Shown: positions 48,850 through 60,730, numbered from the stretch's first letter. The stretch is 64,000 nt of DNA from Tolypeutes matacus (GCA_026826555.1 JAKSZT010020895.1:2136341-2200340), one strand, 5' to 3'. Notes: generated by a model from the letters alone, not told the origin. Translations and numbers: made by a program.

Positions 48850-51800
48850 GTTTATTTTTTTAAAAAGATGCTTTAGATTACATAAATGTTACATATGAAA
48901 TATAAGGATCCTCATATGCCTCACCCCACCACCTCCCACACTTTCCCAGATTAACAACATCATTCATTAGCATGGTACATTTCTTAAATTGATGAACACA
49001 TATAGAAGCATTGCTACTAGCCATGGAGTATAGTTTATGTTAGATTTTACACTCTGTCCTGCACAATTTTGTAGGTTATGACAAAATTGCAATATCGTGC
49101 AGGACAATTCCAATGTCCCAAAAATGCCCCCATATTACACCTATTCTTCCCTCTCCCTCCCTCAGAATGTCTGATGGCCACTGCCTTTATATACTTGATA
49201 AAAGTTCTTCCATTGGTACAATAATTCTATAATAGAATAATAAAAATCTAGTTTAGTCCATTGTTCATTGCCCAATCTTGAGGATTTTGGGGTTGTGATG
49301 CCCAGTGTGTTTCTAATTGAGAGGGGACTTAGATTCCATGGGGCAGATGGATGGAATTATCTTGCTTTCAATTGCAGACACTCTGTGTTTTGGGATGACA
49401 TTGTCCATTTTCATCTCATTGTTAGTTGTCCTGAGTTAGTTGAATTGGAGCGTAAGTGTTACAACTTTGCTGAGGTTCAGAGCTCAACTGGCACATGGGC
49501 AGATCAAAGATTTAAGTGTTTGGGATATATATTTTACAAGTATATTACAAATTATAGGTTGAAATAAAAATTGCAGGAAAGCCATATGTAGGGAAAATAA
49601 AAATAAGTCTAACTCTGTTACACTGGGAAACATAAATTCCAAAGTAAGACCCACTTGCAGGGTGCCGCATTCTAAAGCTGGTCTGCCCTTCTTACAGTGT
49701 CTGGATGTCTCTAAAGCCCTCAAGTGCAAATTGCTTTAGAAATTTGAGGCTTTGTTTACAAATTTGTGGCAGTCAATGAGATCCTGCTTAGACTTGATTA
49801 GGGTAACCTCTGGAATGACCTTCCAACTCATTCTGAAATCTCTTAGCCATAAAAACTCATTTGTTTTTATCATTCCCCCTTCTTGTCAAAGTCTTTTTCC
49901 AAATTCATTGCTAATTTGTGCTTGGAAATAATCCCTCTGTGCCAGGAAGGCTCATCACCAGGAGTCAGGTCCCATTCTGGGAGGAAGGTAGTGCATTTAT
50001 ATGCTGAGTTTGGCTAAGAGAGAGGCTAAATTTGAGCAATAAGGAGGCTTTCAGAAGGCAACTCTTAGGCAGTATATAATACTAAGCTAGGTTTCAATTT
50101 CATAAGTACAACCACCAATACCAAGGCCTGGAATAATGGTCTGTCTTCCTTCACTAGGCATTGTCTTGTACTTGGGGGATTCTTATCATCCTATTAGAGA
50201 ATGTAGCCGGACTTACCAGGATGGGAATTCTATATTCTTTCAGTTATTGTGTGGGTTTCCACCCACGGAAACAATGCCCCATGAACAGTTCAACATATTC
50301 ATATGACTTAGAGGCATACCCCAGGGGAACCTCTCCCCAAACATCCCCCCATCACCAACATCCTGCCCCAGTAATCCTCCCTTGCCAAAGTTGTGACCCT
50401 TCTGTGATTCAAAATGCCTCCAAAATCAAAGCCAACAAAATAACCAAATAAAATTAATAAGAAAATGAAATAGTAACAGTCTAAAAATAAAAAATTAAGT
50501 ACAAAAAATTAAAAATTGGAATAATAAAAGTATTTTTAGACATTATGTCTTTCATCACTGTGAGACCTGTTGTCTTGTATGTATGGTGACATTTTCTTCT
50601 GTATCATCCACTAGTGTCTTATTTTTTTTTTCCTTTTAGCTTCAAAGAATCTTTAGGTCACAGAAAAGTCACATAGAAAATATAGGGGATTCCCATATAC
50701 TCAACACCTTCCCCCTTTTGCATTCACTCTATTAATAACATTTTACATGCAGATGGTACATTTGTTACAATTGATGTAGAAATATTGAAGCATTGCTCCT
50801 GATCTTGGTCAATGGTTTACATTACGGTTTACATTTTGGACCATACACTTTTATGGGTTTTGATGAAATTTATAATGGTCTGTATATATCACTGCAAGAT
50901 TATGCAGAACAATTATTTACCCTAAAAATGCCCTATGTTACATGTATTCTCCAATCAAAAGACACAGATTGGCAGAATGGATAAGAAAATATAACCTATC
51001 GATATATTATCTACAAAAATGCACCATAGACCCAGGGACACATGGAGGTTGCAAGTGAAAGGCTGGAAAATTATTTTTTTTACAATCAATGAGCAAAAAG
51101 GATGGGAGGAGCTATATCAATTTCAGACAAAATCAACATTAAATGCAAAATTATTGTAAGAGAGAAAGAAGTACACTATATATTTAAAAAGGAGTAATCT
51201 ATCAAGAAGGAAGAACAATGATAAATGTGTATGCACCTAACCAGTGTGGCCTAAAATACATGAGGGAATCAATGGAAAATCTAAGGGGAGAAATAGATAC
51301 CCATACAATTATAGTGGGACACTTTAATACACCATTATCACCATTAGAAAGAACATCTCAAACCAATGTTAATATAGAAATAGAAACTTTGAATAATACA
51401 ATAGAGGATCTAGACCTAATCAACTTAAAAAGAAAATTACACACAAATACAACACGATATATATTCTTCTCAAGTGTACATGATACATGCTCAAGGATGA
51501 GTGACATGCTAGCTCACAGAACAAGTCTCAATGAAATTAAAAAGATAGACAGTATACACAATAATTTCTCTGACCACAGAAGATTAAAGCTAGAAATTAA
51601 CAAAGGACAGAGAACCAGAGAAAGAATGAAGATATAGAAGTTATACAACACACTCCTAAACAATCAGTGGGTAAAAGAGGACATAGCAAAAGAAATCAGT
51701 AACTACCTTGAAATGAATAGAAATGAGAAATAGGTATATCAAAACATATGGGATGCAGCAAAAGTAGTACTGAGAGGAAAAATTATAGCCACAAATGCTT

Positions 51801-52374
51801 ATATTAAAAAAGAAGAAAGACCTAAAATCAAAGACCTCACTACACACCTGGAGGAACTAAAAAAGAACAAAAATCTAATCTCAATGAAAGCAGAAATACC
51901 AAAGGTTAGTGAAGAAATAAATGAGGTTGAGAATAAAAATAACACTAGAAAAATAAATCAAAAGCTGTTTCTTTGAGAAGATTAATTAAATTGACAAACC
52001 CTTAGCCAGACTAACAAAGATAAAAACAGAGAAGGTTCAAATAAAATAAAAATTGGTAGAGGGGATAATGCCACTGATCCCACAGAAATATAGTGTATCA
52101 TAAGAGTATGGTTTGAAAAATTGTATGTCAACATGATGGATAATTTAGATACAATAGACAAATTTCTAGAATCACATATGCAACCTTTATGGAAGAAAGA
52201 AGAAATTGATGACCTAGGCACTCCAATCACAAGAAACAAGTTAGAATAAGTCATCAAAATCTCCCAACCAAGAAGAGTACAGGACCAGGTGGTTTCATGG
52301 GTGAATTCTACTAATCATTCGAGGAAGAATTAACACAAATCATGTTTAAACTCTTCCAAAAAATAGAAGTGAAG
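48850..52374 (-). mobile_element. 5'-inverted LINE-1, minus orientation
   Basis: 48850-50940 is antisense L1 3' UTR starting with its tail end (AAAAAGATGCTTTAGATTAC) and running through both modules. At about 50941 the strand flips, and ORF2 from the endonuclease into the RT domain runs in plus sense to 52374. An inverted 5' arm joined to a sense 3' arm, with the ORF2 C-terminal part absent, fits twin priming. An ERVL LTR follows at once, so the outer target duplication cannot be read. Confidence 0.72.
50950..52374 (+). pseudogene. LINE-1 ORF2 fragment (endonuclease to early RT)
   Basis: Best open part is 51218-51637, with MINVYAPNQCGLKYM, IIVGHFNTPLSPLERT (N of the usual GDFN changed to GHFN) and LRRGYIFFSSVHDTCSRMSDMLAH-type text. 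The usual catalytic Asp of GDFN is His here. Stops follow; text continues to about EEFYxSFEEEL near 52330. Confidence 0.85.
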
Positions 52375-53194
52375 TGTGGTAGTTTGAGATTCTTTATGAA
52401 TTCCAAAAAGAGAGATTATGTTTGTTAACTGGTCTTTTCCTCTGGGTGTGATACCCTTTGTATTAGATTCAGGCGAGATGTCTTTGGTCAAATTATTTTA
52501 AGACTAGAATCTTATTTGACTACACCAGTAGGTTGTAACTCAGGTGAAGTTCCCTCCATTGTGTGGGATACAGATACACACTCAATAAGACACACAGAAA
52601 AAGAAGGCACCAGAAGAAAACTTTCCATAGACACTGCAGAGGAGAGAATTTTGATCCTGCAGACTTAGAAAAAGAGATGAGCCATCTACCTGATAGTTTG
52701 CAGCTGAAGAGAACAGAGCAGCTGATCTGATGAAGCCTGGAAAGAAACAAGCCCTATGCCAGCCTATAGCTGAGAGAGAGAGATTAAGGCTGAACCTTCC
52801 CAGAGATGGGAAACCATCTTGCTTCAACACATGGCAACTGACATTGGTGAGAAAAGCAACCTCGAGTTAAACTCTGTAGGGCCTTGTGTTGATTTAAAAT
52901 GGCCTACATCCGTTGCCACAACAGTACTCAGGACAACCTCCAACTCCCAAAGAAGCCCCTGAACATTTTTGTAAGCAAATACACATATATGCATATATAT
53001 TTATATATCATTTTGCAAATGTTCGTATGTATTGTGAGAATTTTGATTTTTACCCACAATAAAAATAAATTAAAAAAAAAAAACAACTCTGTAGGGCCTT
53101 GTAGGTGTAAGCTTTTACACCAAATAAATATACTTTATAAAAACCAACAGATTTCTGGTGCTTTGCACCAGCATTTTTTTGGCTGAGTAATACA
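52375..53194 (+). mobile_element. ERVL-type 5' LTR with nested L1 insertion
   Basis: Starts TGTGGTAGTTTGAGATTC and ends TGGCTGAGTAATACA (53194). It shares the order of landmarks with the LTRs at 12031 and 21096, and ends with ACACCAAATAAATATAC and AACCAACAGATTTCTGGTGC. An AATAAA lies at about 53123. A small L1 insertion splits it (52888-53084). Confidence 0.78.
52888..53084 (+). mobile_element. Tiny 5'-inverted LINE-1 insertion (197 bp)
   Basis: 52888 to about 52961 matches L1 3' UTR in antisense (compare TAAAATGGCCTATATCTGTTG at 34901). From about 52962 the L1 3' end runs in sense (ACATTTTTGTAAGCAAATAC) to an A tail. An 18-bp duplication AACTCTGTAGGGCCTTGT flanks it (52870-52887 and 53085-53102). 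Confidence 0.88.
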
Positions 53195-53522
53195 GAATTT
53201 GGTGCCAGGAGACTGAGGTACAGACTGATTAAATTATTAAAAATGCTGGAATGGTTTTATAAATGTGTAAGTGGTATTTTTTGAAATATTGTCAGATGCT
53301 TAATGGAAAAGGGCAAAACTGCTTTGAAGAGACTGTTGTTAGGAATTTGTAGCTTAAAGTTTTTTTTTGAAAAGGCCTTAGAAGGAAATTATGAAACTAT
53401 TATTGGAAACTAGAGGAAAGGTGTTCCATGTTTTAAAGTTGCAGAGAACTTAGCAAGATTGACTCTTGATTTTATATGGAAGGCAGAATTTGAAAATTAC
53501 AAGCTTGGGCATTGACCCGAGG
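53195..53522 (+). mobile_element. ERVL-like internal start
   Basis: Directly after the LTR lies TGGTGCCAGGAGACTGAG (from 53200), a primer-binding-site-like TGG start. About 300 bp of non-coding leader-like DNA follows, without clear gag homology. It is then replaced by class II provirus sequence. Confidence 0.5.
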
Positions 53523-53924
53523 AGATTTCCTTGTGCTTTGTGAAAAAGAGAATAAAAACTTTGACAGGAATCAGCAAAGGAGGATAGCTTCTTTAGCTCT
53601 TCTTCCCCTCAAGTCTTTCAACTTCCATGTTCAGAGTAATTCTTTGCACCATCAAGTATTCTGTAGGACAAACTCCTCAAGTCATGACCCTGAAGTGATT
53701 CAACCAAGGGGCACAATTGTCACATTAAGGTGCATCTACATTTGTATAGACTAAAACTGAAACTGATCATCCCAAGGTAAGGGAACAGCAAAACACACTG
53801 GGGAAAGTTGCCAACATGTCTAGTACAGTGAGGGGATATTTTCTAAATCTTCATGTAAATAGGACTTTCCAAATAACTTTCCAAAGAGCAGGATATTTTT
53901 TGTAAAAACCATACAACAACTTTT

Positions 53925-54141
53925 TTTTTTTTTTGGGAGTGCAGAGCAAGTTTATTGAGCTAAAGTTATATTAATGCAGGAGCAGCATCAAAAGAAGTTT
54001 CTGCACAAAAGTATGAGTTTGGGGAGCAGCTTATATGGGTGCTTGAGAGAAAGGGAAGGTATGGGGGGAAAGGGGAGGGATAAGGGGAACATGATTTATT
54101 CCTGGCATGTAGTTTCCATGCTTTACATGCTTTCTGTACAT
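53925..54141 (-). mobile_element. Retroposed LTR-type transcript end
   Basis: On minus, a 217-bp insert runs to ...CTCAATAAACTTGCTCTGCA and then poly(A). The AATAAA with a CTTGCTCTGCACTCCC terminus resembles the R region end of an ERV LTR. A 13-bp duplication TACAACAACTTTT (53912-53924 and 54142-54154) plus the poly(A) tail show L1-type retroposition of an RNA. Confidence 0.75.
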
Positions 54142-54154
54142 TACAACAACTTTT

Positions 54155-54350
54155 AAAGGCAGCTGACTGTGTGGTTCGAGACGGCCAATTGCTCTCCCTA
54201 TTACAAAGAGTTCAAAATTATTGTCCTTGGTTTCCTGAAAGAGGAACTTTAGATTGCTTGGAGACAGTTTCCAAAATGATTTTGCTAACTTATGTATGCA
54301 AGATATACAGAATGTGTTTTTATTATTAAGGAAAAAGAGTAATTTTGTCC
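54155..54350 (+). pseudogene. gag: gag matrix remnant of the old provirus
   Basis: One frame reads QLLSLLQRVQNYCPWFPERG then TLDCLET, like the middle of betaretroviral matrix protein. The rest of gag is not recognisable; 54350-55090 is AT-rich and degenerate. Confidence 0.6.
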
Positions 54351-55300
54351 TAAGATAAAATAACTAGTTATTAAGAAAGAGTAAAATGTGGGACAAAAGT
54401 TAAATTGATACAGAATGTGCATAAGGTTTGTGGAAAAGGAATTTTTGTGGTCAAGTTTAAGTAAGATTTAATGGGTCTATCTATAAAGTTTTAAAGCTTT
54501 AGTATAAATAACATACTAATATAAAGTTAAAATTTTGTTCTTTCTCAAAGTTTCTCAAGTCATTTAGTCAATGACTTGAGAAGTCATTTAGTCTGTTTTA
54601 GTAAAAATTTATAAAGGGTTTTTCTCCTGAATAATCAGTATACAAAGAAAGTCTGTTTTATCCAAATAGCTTCTTGTACTTTAACCTTATCATGTCCTTA
54701 GTGATTTAAGAAAAGTCTTCTTCTCACTGTTAAAAGAACATAATGTTCAAACTTGCTTTCTCAAAGTCAAATCCTAAAAAGCATCATTTTATTTCAAATT
54801 ATTGCAAAAGATTTTTTCTTTTACCTAAAAGAAGTGAAATACTGAAAATAGTTAAGTTAATTTGATATGTTATAAGTTGAATGAAAGTGTTTAGACAGTG
54901 TTATAAAACTGAAAGGGATTCTTTAACCCTCAGTTAATTAAAGTTGTATGAGTAAAATATTCATATAAATACTAATGATTGTGTAAAATTGCTAGAGATT
55001 TAACAATGTTTTCTGCATAAATTTAAATAAAAGTACCATGTTGTTAACCATGGTTTTAATTATTTTGAACATGTTATATGTCACAGAAATAACCTCTCAG
55101 CCTGGGAATCAAGAAGCAGATGCTTTAGCTCCTATTGTCTGATTTGCCCCACCTCTGCTGATGGAGCAGCCATTAGTGGCTGCCAGGGGTAGTGCATAAC
55201 AGTAAATTATGGTAAATTAAAGTAACATCATTGCAGTATGCAGCAGTTCCAAACATTGCTAGTTTGTTGCAACAAATTAATATACAGTTATGTCACTATC
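54351..55300 (+). other. Degenerate interior of the old provirus
   Basis: AT-rich DNA without readable gag, pro or RT homology. One short block near 55095-55140 (QPGNQEADALAP) looks like the end of a retroviral RNase H domain, which is out of place upstream of RT. Confidence 0.45.
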
Positions 55301-56250
55301 ACTTTGTTTTAGATCTAGCTAATGCTTTCACTGCATACCATTAACAATCAAGAGCCCTTAACTAGATATTAGTAGAAAATTCTGCCACAAGGGATGCTCA
55401 ATAGCCCCACCATGTGTCAATATTATGTCTTTCAGGCTTTACACCCTACTCGTTCTGCCTTCCCACAAGCATGTATTTATCATTACATGGACGATATCCT
55501 CATTGCAGCCCCCTCAGAAGCATTTTAACATAACTCTATAAACATCTCCAAAATTCTCTTACCCAAGCCAGTCTCCAAATAGTCCCTGATAAAGTCCAAT
55601 GAACTCAGCCTTGGAAAAATTTAGAATCTGTCATGTCACCTAGAACGGTAAGACCACAGATGGTAATCCTAGACCCTACCTGCATACGAACATTTAATGA
55701 TTTACAAAAACTTTTAGGAGCCATAAATTGATAACAACCAGTTTAGGCATTCCCTTCTGCCAATTACAACACTTATTCAATATCCTAACAGGAGATGCCA
55801 ACCTAAATTCCCCTCAACATTTAGCACCATTAGCACTAAAAGAACTTGAGCAAATTAACATTGCCATACAAAAAAGACAATTAAACTGCAGAGACCCTCA
55901 GTTTCCAATTAGAGCATTCTTTTTCCCCATCACCTTAACTCCCACAGGACTGTTAGGGCAGCTACTCTTACAACTTGGATGTTTAGAATGGATTTTTTTG
56001 TCCCATACTCCTAGCAAAACTAGTATCCCATATATTCCTAATTTAGCCCAACTTATGTTCAAAGTTCACCTCCCTGCCAACAATTAACAGCTTTTGACCC
56101 AGATATCATTCATGTTTGTCTTTCACAAGAACATTTCCAACAAGCCCTTTTTAATTCAATAGAACTCCAAACTGCCATGGCAGATTATTTAGGACAAGTT
56201 ATTTTCTCACTACCTGCTGATAAATTACTTCAACAACTCCCCAGTTAAAT
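55300..56250 (+). pseudogene. pol: Reverse transcriptase remnant of the old provirus
   Basis: LDLANAFTA near 55311 fits RT motif A. A frame then gives [15 protein letters not shown] and the active site YMDD (codons 55484-55495). Frameshifts and stops follow. 55728-56087 is open and reads as the RT thumb/connection (QHLFNILTGDANLNSPQHL), and FDPDIIHVCLSQEHFQQALF follows near 56095. Class II retroviral pol by text; inactive. Confidence 0.82.
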
Positions 56251-56670
56251 CTCAAATGTCCTCATATTATTAGCCCTGCCCATATTTCCAATGCAATTAA
56301 CGTCTTTCTTGATGGTTGAAGAAAAACTTGTAAAGCCACCATCATGTGGCATGAACAGTCAAAATGGTCTCACACAGCACCAAAAACCTCAAGTCAACTC
56401 AAAGAGCTGAAGTGGCTGCCACAATTATGGCATTAAAGCAATTTCCCTCTCAACATATAAACATCATTTGTGACTCTGGCTATGCAGTCTACATTCTTCA
56501 AAACATAGAACAAGCATTTATAAATCTCCTGCCAGATCAAGAATTATATTCCCTCTTCCTCACTTTACAATCCTTGCTAGACCAGTGTAAACATCCCATT
56601 TTTGTCACCCATAACTTTCCCACTCTGGGTTGCTGGGTCCCTTAAGAGAAGGAAATCAACAAGCAGATGT
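56250..56670 (+). pseudogene. pol: RNase H remnant of the old provirus
   Basis: The open part at 56364-56645 includes STQRAEVAATIMALK (the catalytic Glu region) and ICDSGYAVYILQNIEQA (the catalytic DS pair). It ends near a GNQQADVL motif (about 56648) that marks the border with integrase. Upstream, the first catalytic Asp region is not clean. Confidence 0.82.
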
Positions 56671-57275
56671 CCTTGTAGGAGTAACTTTAGCATTTCAACA
56701 AGCCGGCATCTCCCATGAATTCTACCATCAAAATGTTAAATCCCTAGTCAAACAATTCTCTCTAACCCACTCTCTAGCCAAACAAATCAGATTAGGCTGT
56801 CCCAGTTGTTAACAATTTACAAAACCATGCTTAACTCCAGGAATTAACCCTTGAGGTCTTCTACTCAATCAAATTTGGCAAAATGATGTTACTCATTACT
56901 CACCTTTTAGGGCGTACGTATTATCTACATGTATCCTGTGACACCTTTTGAGGTTTCATTCAGGCCACCCTCTTATCTGAGGAAAGAACTAAACACTTTA
57001 AAACCCACCTACCAGAAGCCATTAGTCATATGGGCAAACCTAACACTAAAAACAGACAATGGTCCTGGTTACAGCTCTCTAACATTCAAAACTTTCACAC
57101 AACAATGGAATATCACACATAACACTGGTACCCCTTATAACCCTACACTACAAGCCATCATTGGAGGTACTCACCAAATTTTCAAAACTCTCATTAAAAA
57201 ACAAAAAAGGGGGAGTATGGATACCTCCCCTAGAAATACAATAGCCCTAGCACTATATACTTTAAATTTTTAAAA
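56670..57275 (+). pseudogene. pol: Integrase remnant, catalytic Glu lost
   Basis: The zinc-binding HHCC domain is visible at 56710-56815 (HEFYHQN ... CPSC). The core gives WQNDVTH with the first Asp at 56885-56887 and TDNGPGYSS with the second Asp at 57055-57057. The third block reads PYNPTLQAIIGGTH, where a Glu is expected at 57163-57165 (GGA here). Stops and frame changes separate the blocks. Integrase would join viral DNA to the host genome; this one cannot. Confidence 0.82.
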
Positions 57276-57348
57276 TTGTGATAAACATGCCCTCCCAGCA
57301 GTTGAGAAACATTTCTCCCCTCATCAGGAGAATCATCAAACAACAAGC

Positions 57349-57795
57349 TTGCTTACCAAACAGGATTTGCATTGTGATTGGGAACATGTAAAAATTTGTG
57401 TCACTCCTCTACCTGGGAACAGTTCCCAGGTTTCCTGGGAGCAAGTGAAAACCCACTTGCAAGGAACCTTCTCCTCCCATCTACAGGGAGAAGTGCTTGC
57501 TCTCCAGCAACATCTAAAATATCAATTGTCACAAATACAACTTCTTACACAACAAAACGTGTTCCAAATGATTGATGATAATCTACAATGGTTAAGTCCA
57601 TCTAATGGGTTTCATGGACTAAACATAAGAATCTGGGTAATATCTCTCATCAAAATAATTATGTTTCTTGTTTTATTGTCAGTCCTTAGGTTAATCCATC
57701 AAGCTCTCTCTCGAGCTCATCACACTGAACGGAAATTCATCACTTTGTTCGCTGCATCATCCACTTCTAAACATTTAAAATTAAGAAAGAAATAA
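57349..57795 (+). pseudogene. env: Env transmembrane C-terminal remnant
   Basis: Open for 148 codons: an amphipathic stretch (VSWEQVKTHLQGTFSSHLQG), a Trp-rich membrane-proximal part, a hydrophobic anchor (about 57637-57690, IWVISLIKIIMFLVLLSVL) and a basic tail that ends 9 bp before the LTR start. The layout fits a betaretroviral TM end. It differs in type from the gamma-like Env of the provirus at 30078. No CX6CC is visible in the part left. Confidence 0.65.
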
Positions 57796-57804
57796 AGGAA
57801 GAGA
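57790..57804 (+). promoter_or_regulatory. Polypurine tract of the old provirus
   Basis: AAATAAAGGAAGAGA abuts the TG at 57805, as expected at an internal-3' LTR border. Confidence 0.65.
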
Positions 57805-58171
57805 TGTAGGAGCTTTTTGGTTAAAACATCTTTGAAATAGTTTAGGGCATGCTTTATGTGCAAGTGGAAAACCGCTGTGTGGGTGGAAAACTGCTGCTAT
57901 CACTTCCTGCTGTAAACAGCAGGAACATTTTTGCTTTGCTCTGATACTTAGTTGCTTAGGACATTGCCTCTCCATTATCTCCTGTGCAGCCCAGAATTCT
58001 CTGAGCCCTGCATATACACACTGATGTGCTTTGTGAAAAAGAGAATAAAACTGTGATGGGAATCAGCAAAGGAGAATAATTTCTTTAGCTCTTCTCCCCC
58101 TCATCTCTCTCAACCTCCGTGTTCAGAATAATTCTTTGTATGGTTGCAGACTCTGCAGGACAAAGCCCCCA
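57805..58171 (+). repeat. 3' LTR of the old provirus
   Basis: About 367 bp from TGTAGGAGC to AAAGCCCCCA. It contains GAGAATAAAACTG (AATAAA at 58043-58048), shared with the truncated 5' LTR. Confidence 0.7.
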
Positions 58172-58238
58172 TTTTACCCCAAATAAATACCCTATATAAG
58201 AACCAACAGATTTCTGGCACCTCTTTTGCTGACTAATA

Positions 58239-60730
58239 CATGGAGAGAACATTACCTAACTCATTCTTTAATATCATCTCTGTCCTAATATCGAAGTCAC
58301 ATAAAGACACTACAAGGAAAGAAAATTATACAGCAATCTCTCTAATGAACTTAGATTAAAAAATCCTCAAAAAACAATGTCAATTGTATTCAACAACACA
58401 TAAGATGATTTATATCTCATGAACATGACAGTTTCATCCTTGGTATGCAAGGATAGTTCAACTTAAGAAAATCAGTCAATGTAATACAACACAATAGCAT
58501 CAGTTTATACTAATAATAAGCAATCTGAGGAGGAAATCAAGAAAAAAATTCCATTTACAATAGCAACTAAAACAATCAAATATCTAGGAATACACTTAAA
58601 GATGTAAAGGACTTGTACACAGAAAACGACACAAATTTGTTAAAGGAAAGCAAAGAAGACATAAATAAATAGAAGAATATTACATGTTCATGGATTAGAA
58701 GACTGAAGATCATTAAGATGTCTGTCTTATGCAAATTGATATAAAAATTTAGTGCAATGCCAGTAAAAATTACAACAGTATTGTGTACTCAACTGAAAAT
58801 GCCAATTTGGAATTTATTTGGAAAGGCAAGTGGCCCTGAATAGCCAGAAACATATTGAAAAAGAAAAATGAATTTCAAGAAATCATGCTATATGAATTTA
58901 AAGCATACAACTATCCTGCAGTGGTCAAAAGAACATGGCATTTGCACAAGGATAGATTCATTGACCGATGGAATGGAAATGAGAATTCTGATATAGATCA
59001 GTGTTTATAAGGTCATGACATTTGACTAAGTCACCAAGCCCACTCAACTCAGAAGGAATGGCTTTTTCAACAAATGTTGCTAATGGGAGAACTGTATATC
59101 CATGTCCAAAAGAATGACAGAGAATCATTATCACATGCTCTATATAAAAATTAACTCAATGTGGAACAAAGATATAAATATGAGACAAGATCATATGCTT
59201 CTTGAAGAAAACATAGGGAAACATGTACAAGATATTGTAGTAGGAAATGGTTTTGCAAACTCTATATGCAAAGTGTGGACACTAAAAGAAAAAAATGGAT
59301 AAATCAGACCTACTCAAAATTAAAAATGTTTATGTTTCAAAGGAGGTTTTCAAGAATGTGAAGAAGCAACCTACTCAATGGGAGAAAATATGTGTGTACC
59401 ACTTATCCAAAAAGGACCTAATAAACAGAATATATAAAGTACCCTTCATCTCAAAAATAAAAATACCAACAACCCATTTAAAAAAATGGGAATGTGATTT
59501 TAAAAGACACTTTTCCAAAGAAGAAAAGCAAATGGCTATAAAGCATATGAAAAGATACAAAACCTCACTAGCTGTTAGGGAAATGCAAATCAAAACTATA
59601 ATTAGATATCATCTTACCCCAATAATACTGGCAGATATTAGAAAAAGAGAACTACAAGTATTGGAGAGGATGTGGAGAAATGGGAACCCTCATCCACTGC
59701 TGGTGGAAATGTAGAATTGTACTGTCATTTTGAAGACAGTTTGGCAGTTCCTCAGGAATTAACTATAGAATTGCCATAAGATCCAGCAATCCCACTGCTG
59801 TATATATGCAGAAGAATTATAAGCAGAGACTGGAACAGATGTATGCACACCAATATTCATTATGGCATTATTAGAAATTGCCAAAAGTTTGAAGTTGCAC
59901 AAGTGTCCATCAACAGATGAATGGCTAAGCAAAATTTTATATATACATACAATGGAATATTACTTAGCTGTAAGAAGGAATGAAGTATTGACACATGCAA
60001 CAACATAGATGAAGCTTGAAGACCTTATGATGAGTGAAGTATGCTCGTCACTGTAGGACAAATATTGTATGATCTCTGATATGACTTAAACATATTGAGT
60101 AGACTCACAGAAATCGAGTCTGGAAGATAAGTTTTCAGGAGACAAAAAGAGAGTAGAGTGTGGTAAACTGAGGCTCAATATGGGCAAAACGTATGATAAG
60201 GTGGAAGGGGGTGACTTGGCAGCAGATGGGGTTGATTGTGGTGCAGGGATATGAGCGGGGTCAATGATGATAGAATGTGAGGGTGAGTAAAATGTGGGGG
60301 GTAGGTTGGACTATCCATGAACTGGAAGGAGGGCTGGATGAAATAACTCTGGGGACTTGTAAGTCTGTGCTTAAAACTGTATGCTGGGAATGTTCTTTTG
60401 GCAAATATGACAGGTGAGGGATATTAGTGCAGCAATCAGGGATGTTGAGATATGTGGGAAAGTGCATTCCTGCAACATGCCTCTATGGAATATGAAAGCA
60501 TTCAACTTTTCATAATGTGTTATCTCTGTGGGTAAGGCTGAGAACAAGAATTATTAAACTCCTATCCTGGAGAGACCTGCTTTGTTCTCAAATAGAGAGC
60601 AAGAATTTCTCCAGTACTTGGACATTGCCTAATAAAAAAGGAGCAGACCAGTATGTAAAGCTATCAACATTAATTTCTGTAACTATGAACCTTATTCTTC
60701 AAAAATTGAAACTTCTGAGTCTGTGGTGAT
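58239..60730 (+). mobile_element. LINE-1, plus strand, ORF2 second half and proximal 3' UTR
   Basis: ORF2 RT text begins near 58260. Its best open part, 59295-59714, encodes the C-terminal region (KKWECDFKRHFSKEEKQMAI, HMKRYKTSLAVREMQIKT). EEYL/AVRRNEVLT-type text follows to about 60010. The 3' UTR first module runs to about 60730 (ATTCTTCAAAAATTGAAACT), where it stops abruptly next to the HACD2 pseudogene. Confidence 0.82.

Larger units (their letters stand above)
53523..58171 (+). mobile_element. Old class II (betaretrovirus-like) provirus
   Basis: A truncated 5' LTR (53523-53679) aligns with the 3' part of the 3' LTR (57805-58171), both holding GTGCTTTGTGAAAAAGAG and GGAATCAGCAAAGGAG; they are visibly diverged. 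Between them lie remnants of gag matrix, RT, RNase H, integrase and Env transmembrane tail, with stops and frameshifts throughout. After 58171, DNA like an ERVL LTR 3' end (AAATAAATACCCTATATAAG, then CAACAGATTTCTGGCACC and CTGACTAATACA, to about 58238) suggests it sits inside the ERVL at 52375. Confidence 0.82.

Noticed and set aside
30078..58171. The two proviruses as one family
   Set aside because: LTRs differ in length and sequence (249 versus about 367 bp), the Env types differ, and the ages are very different.
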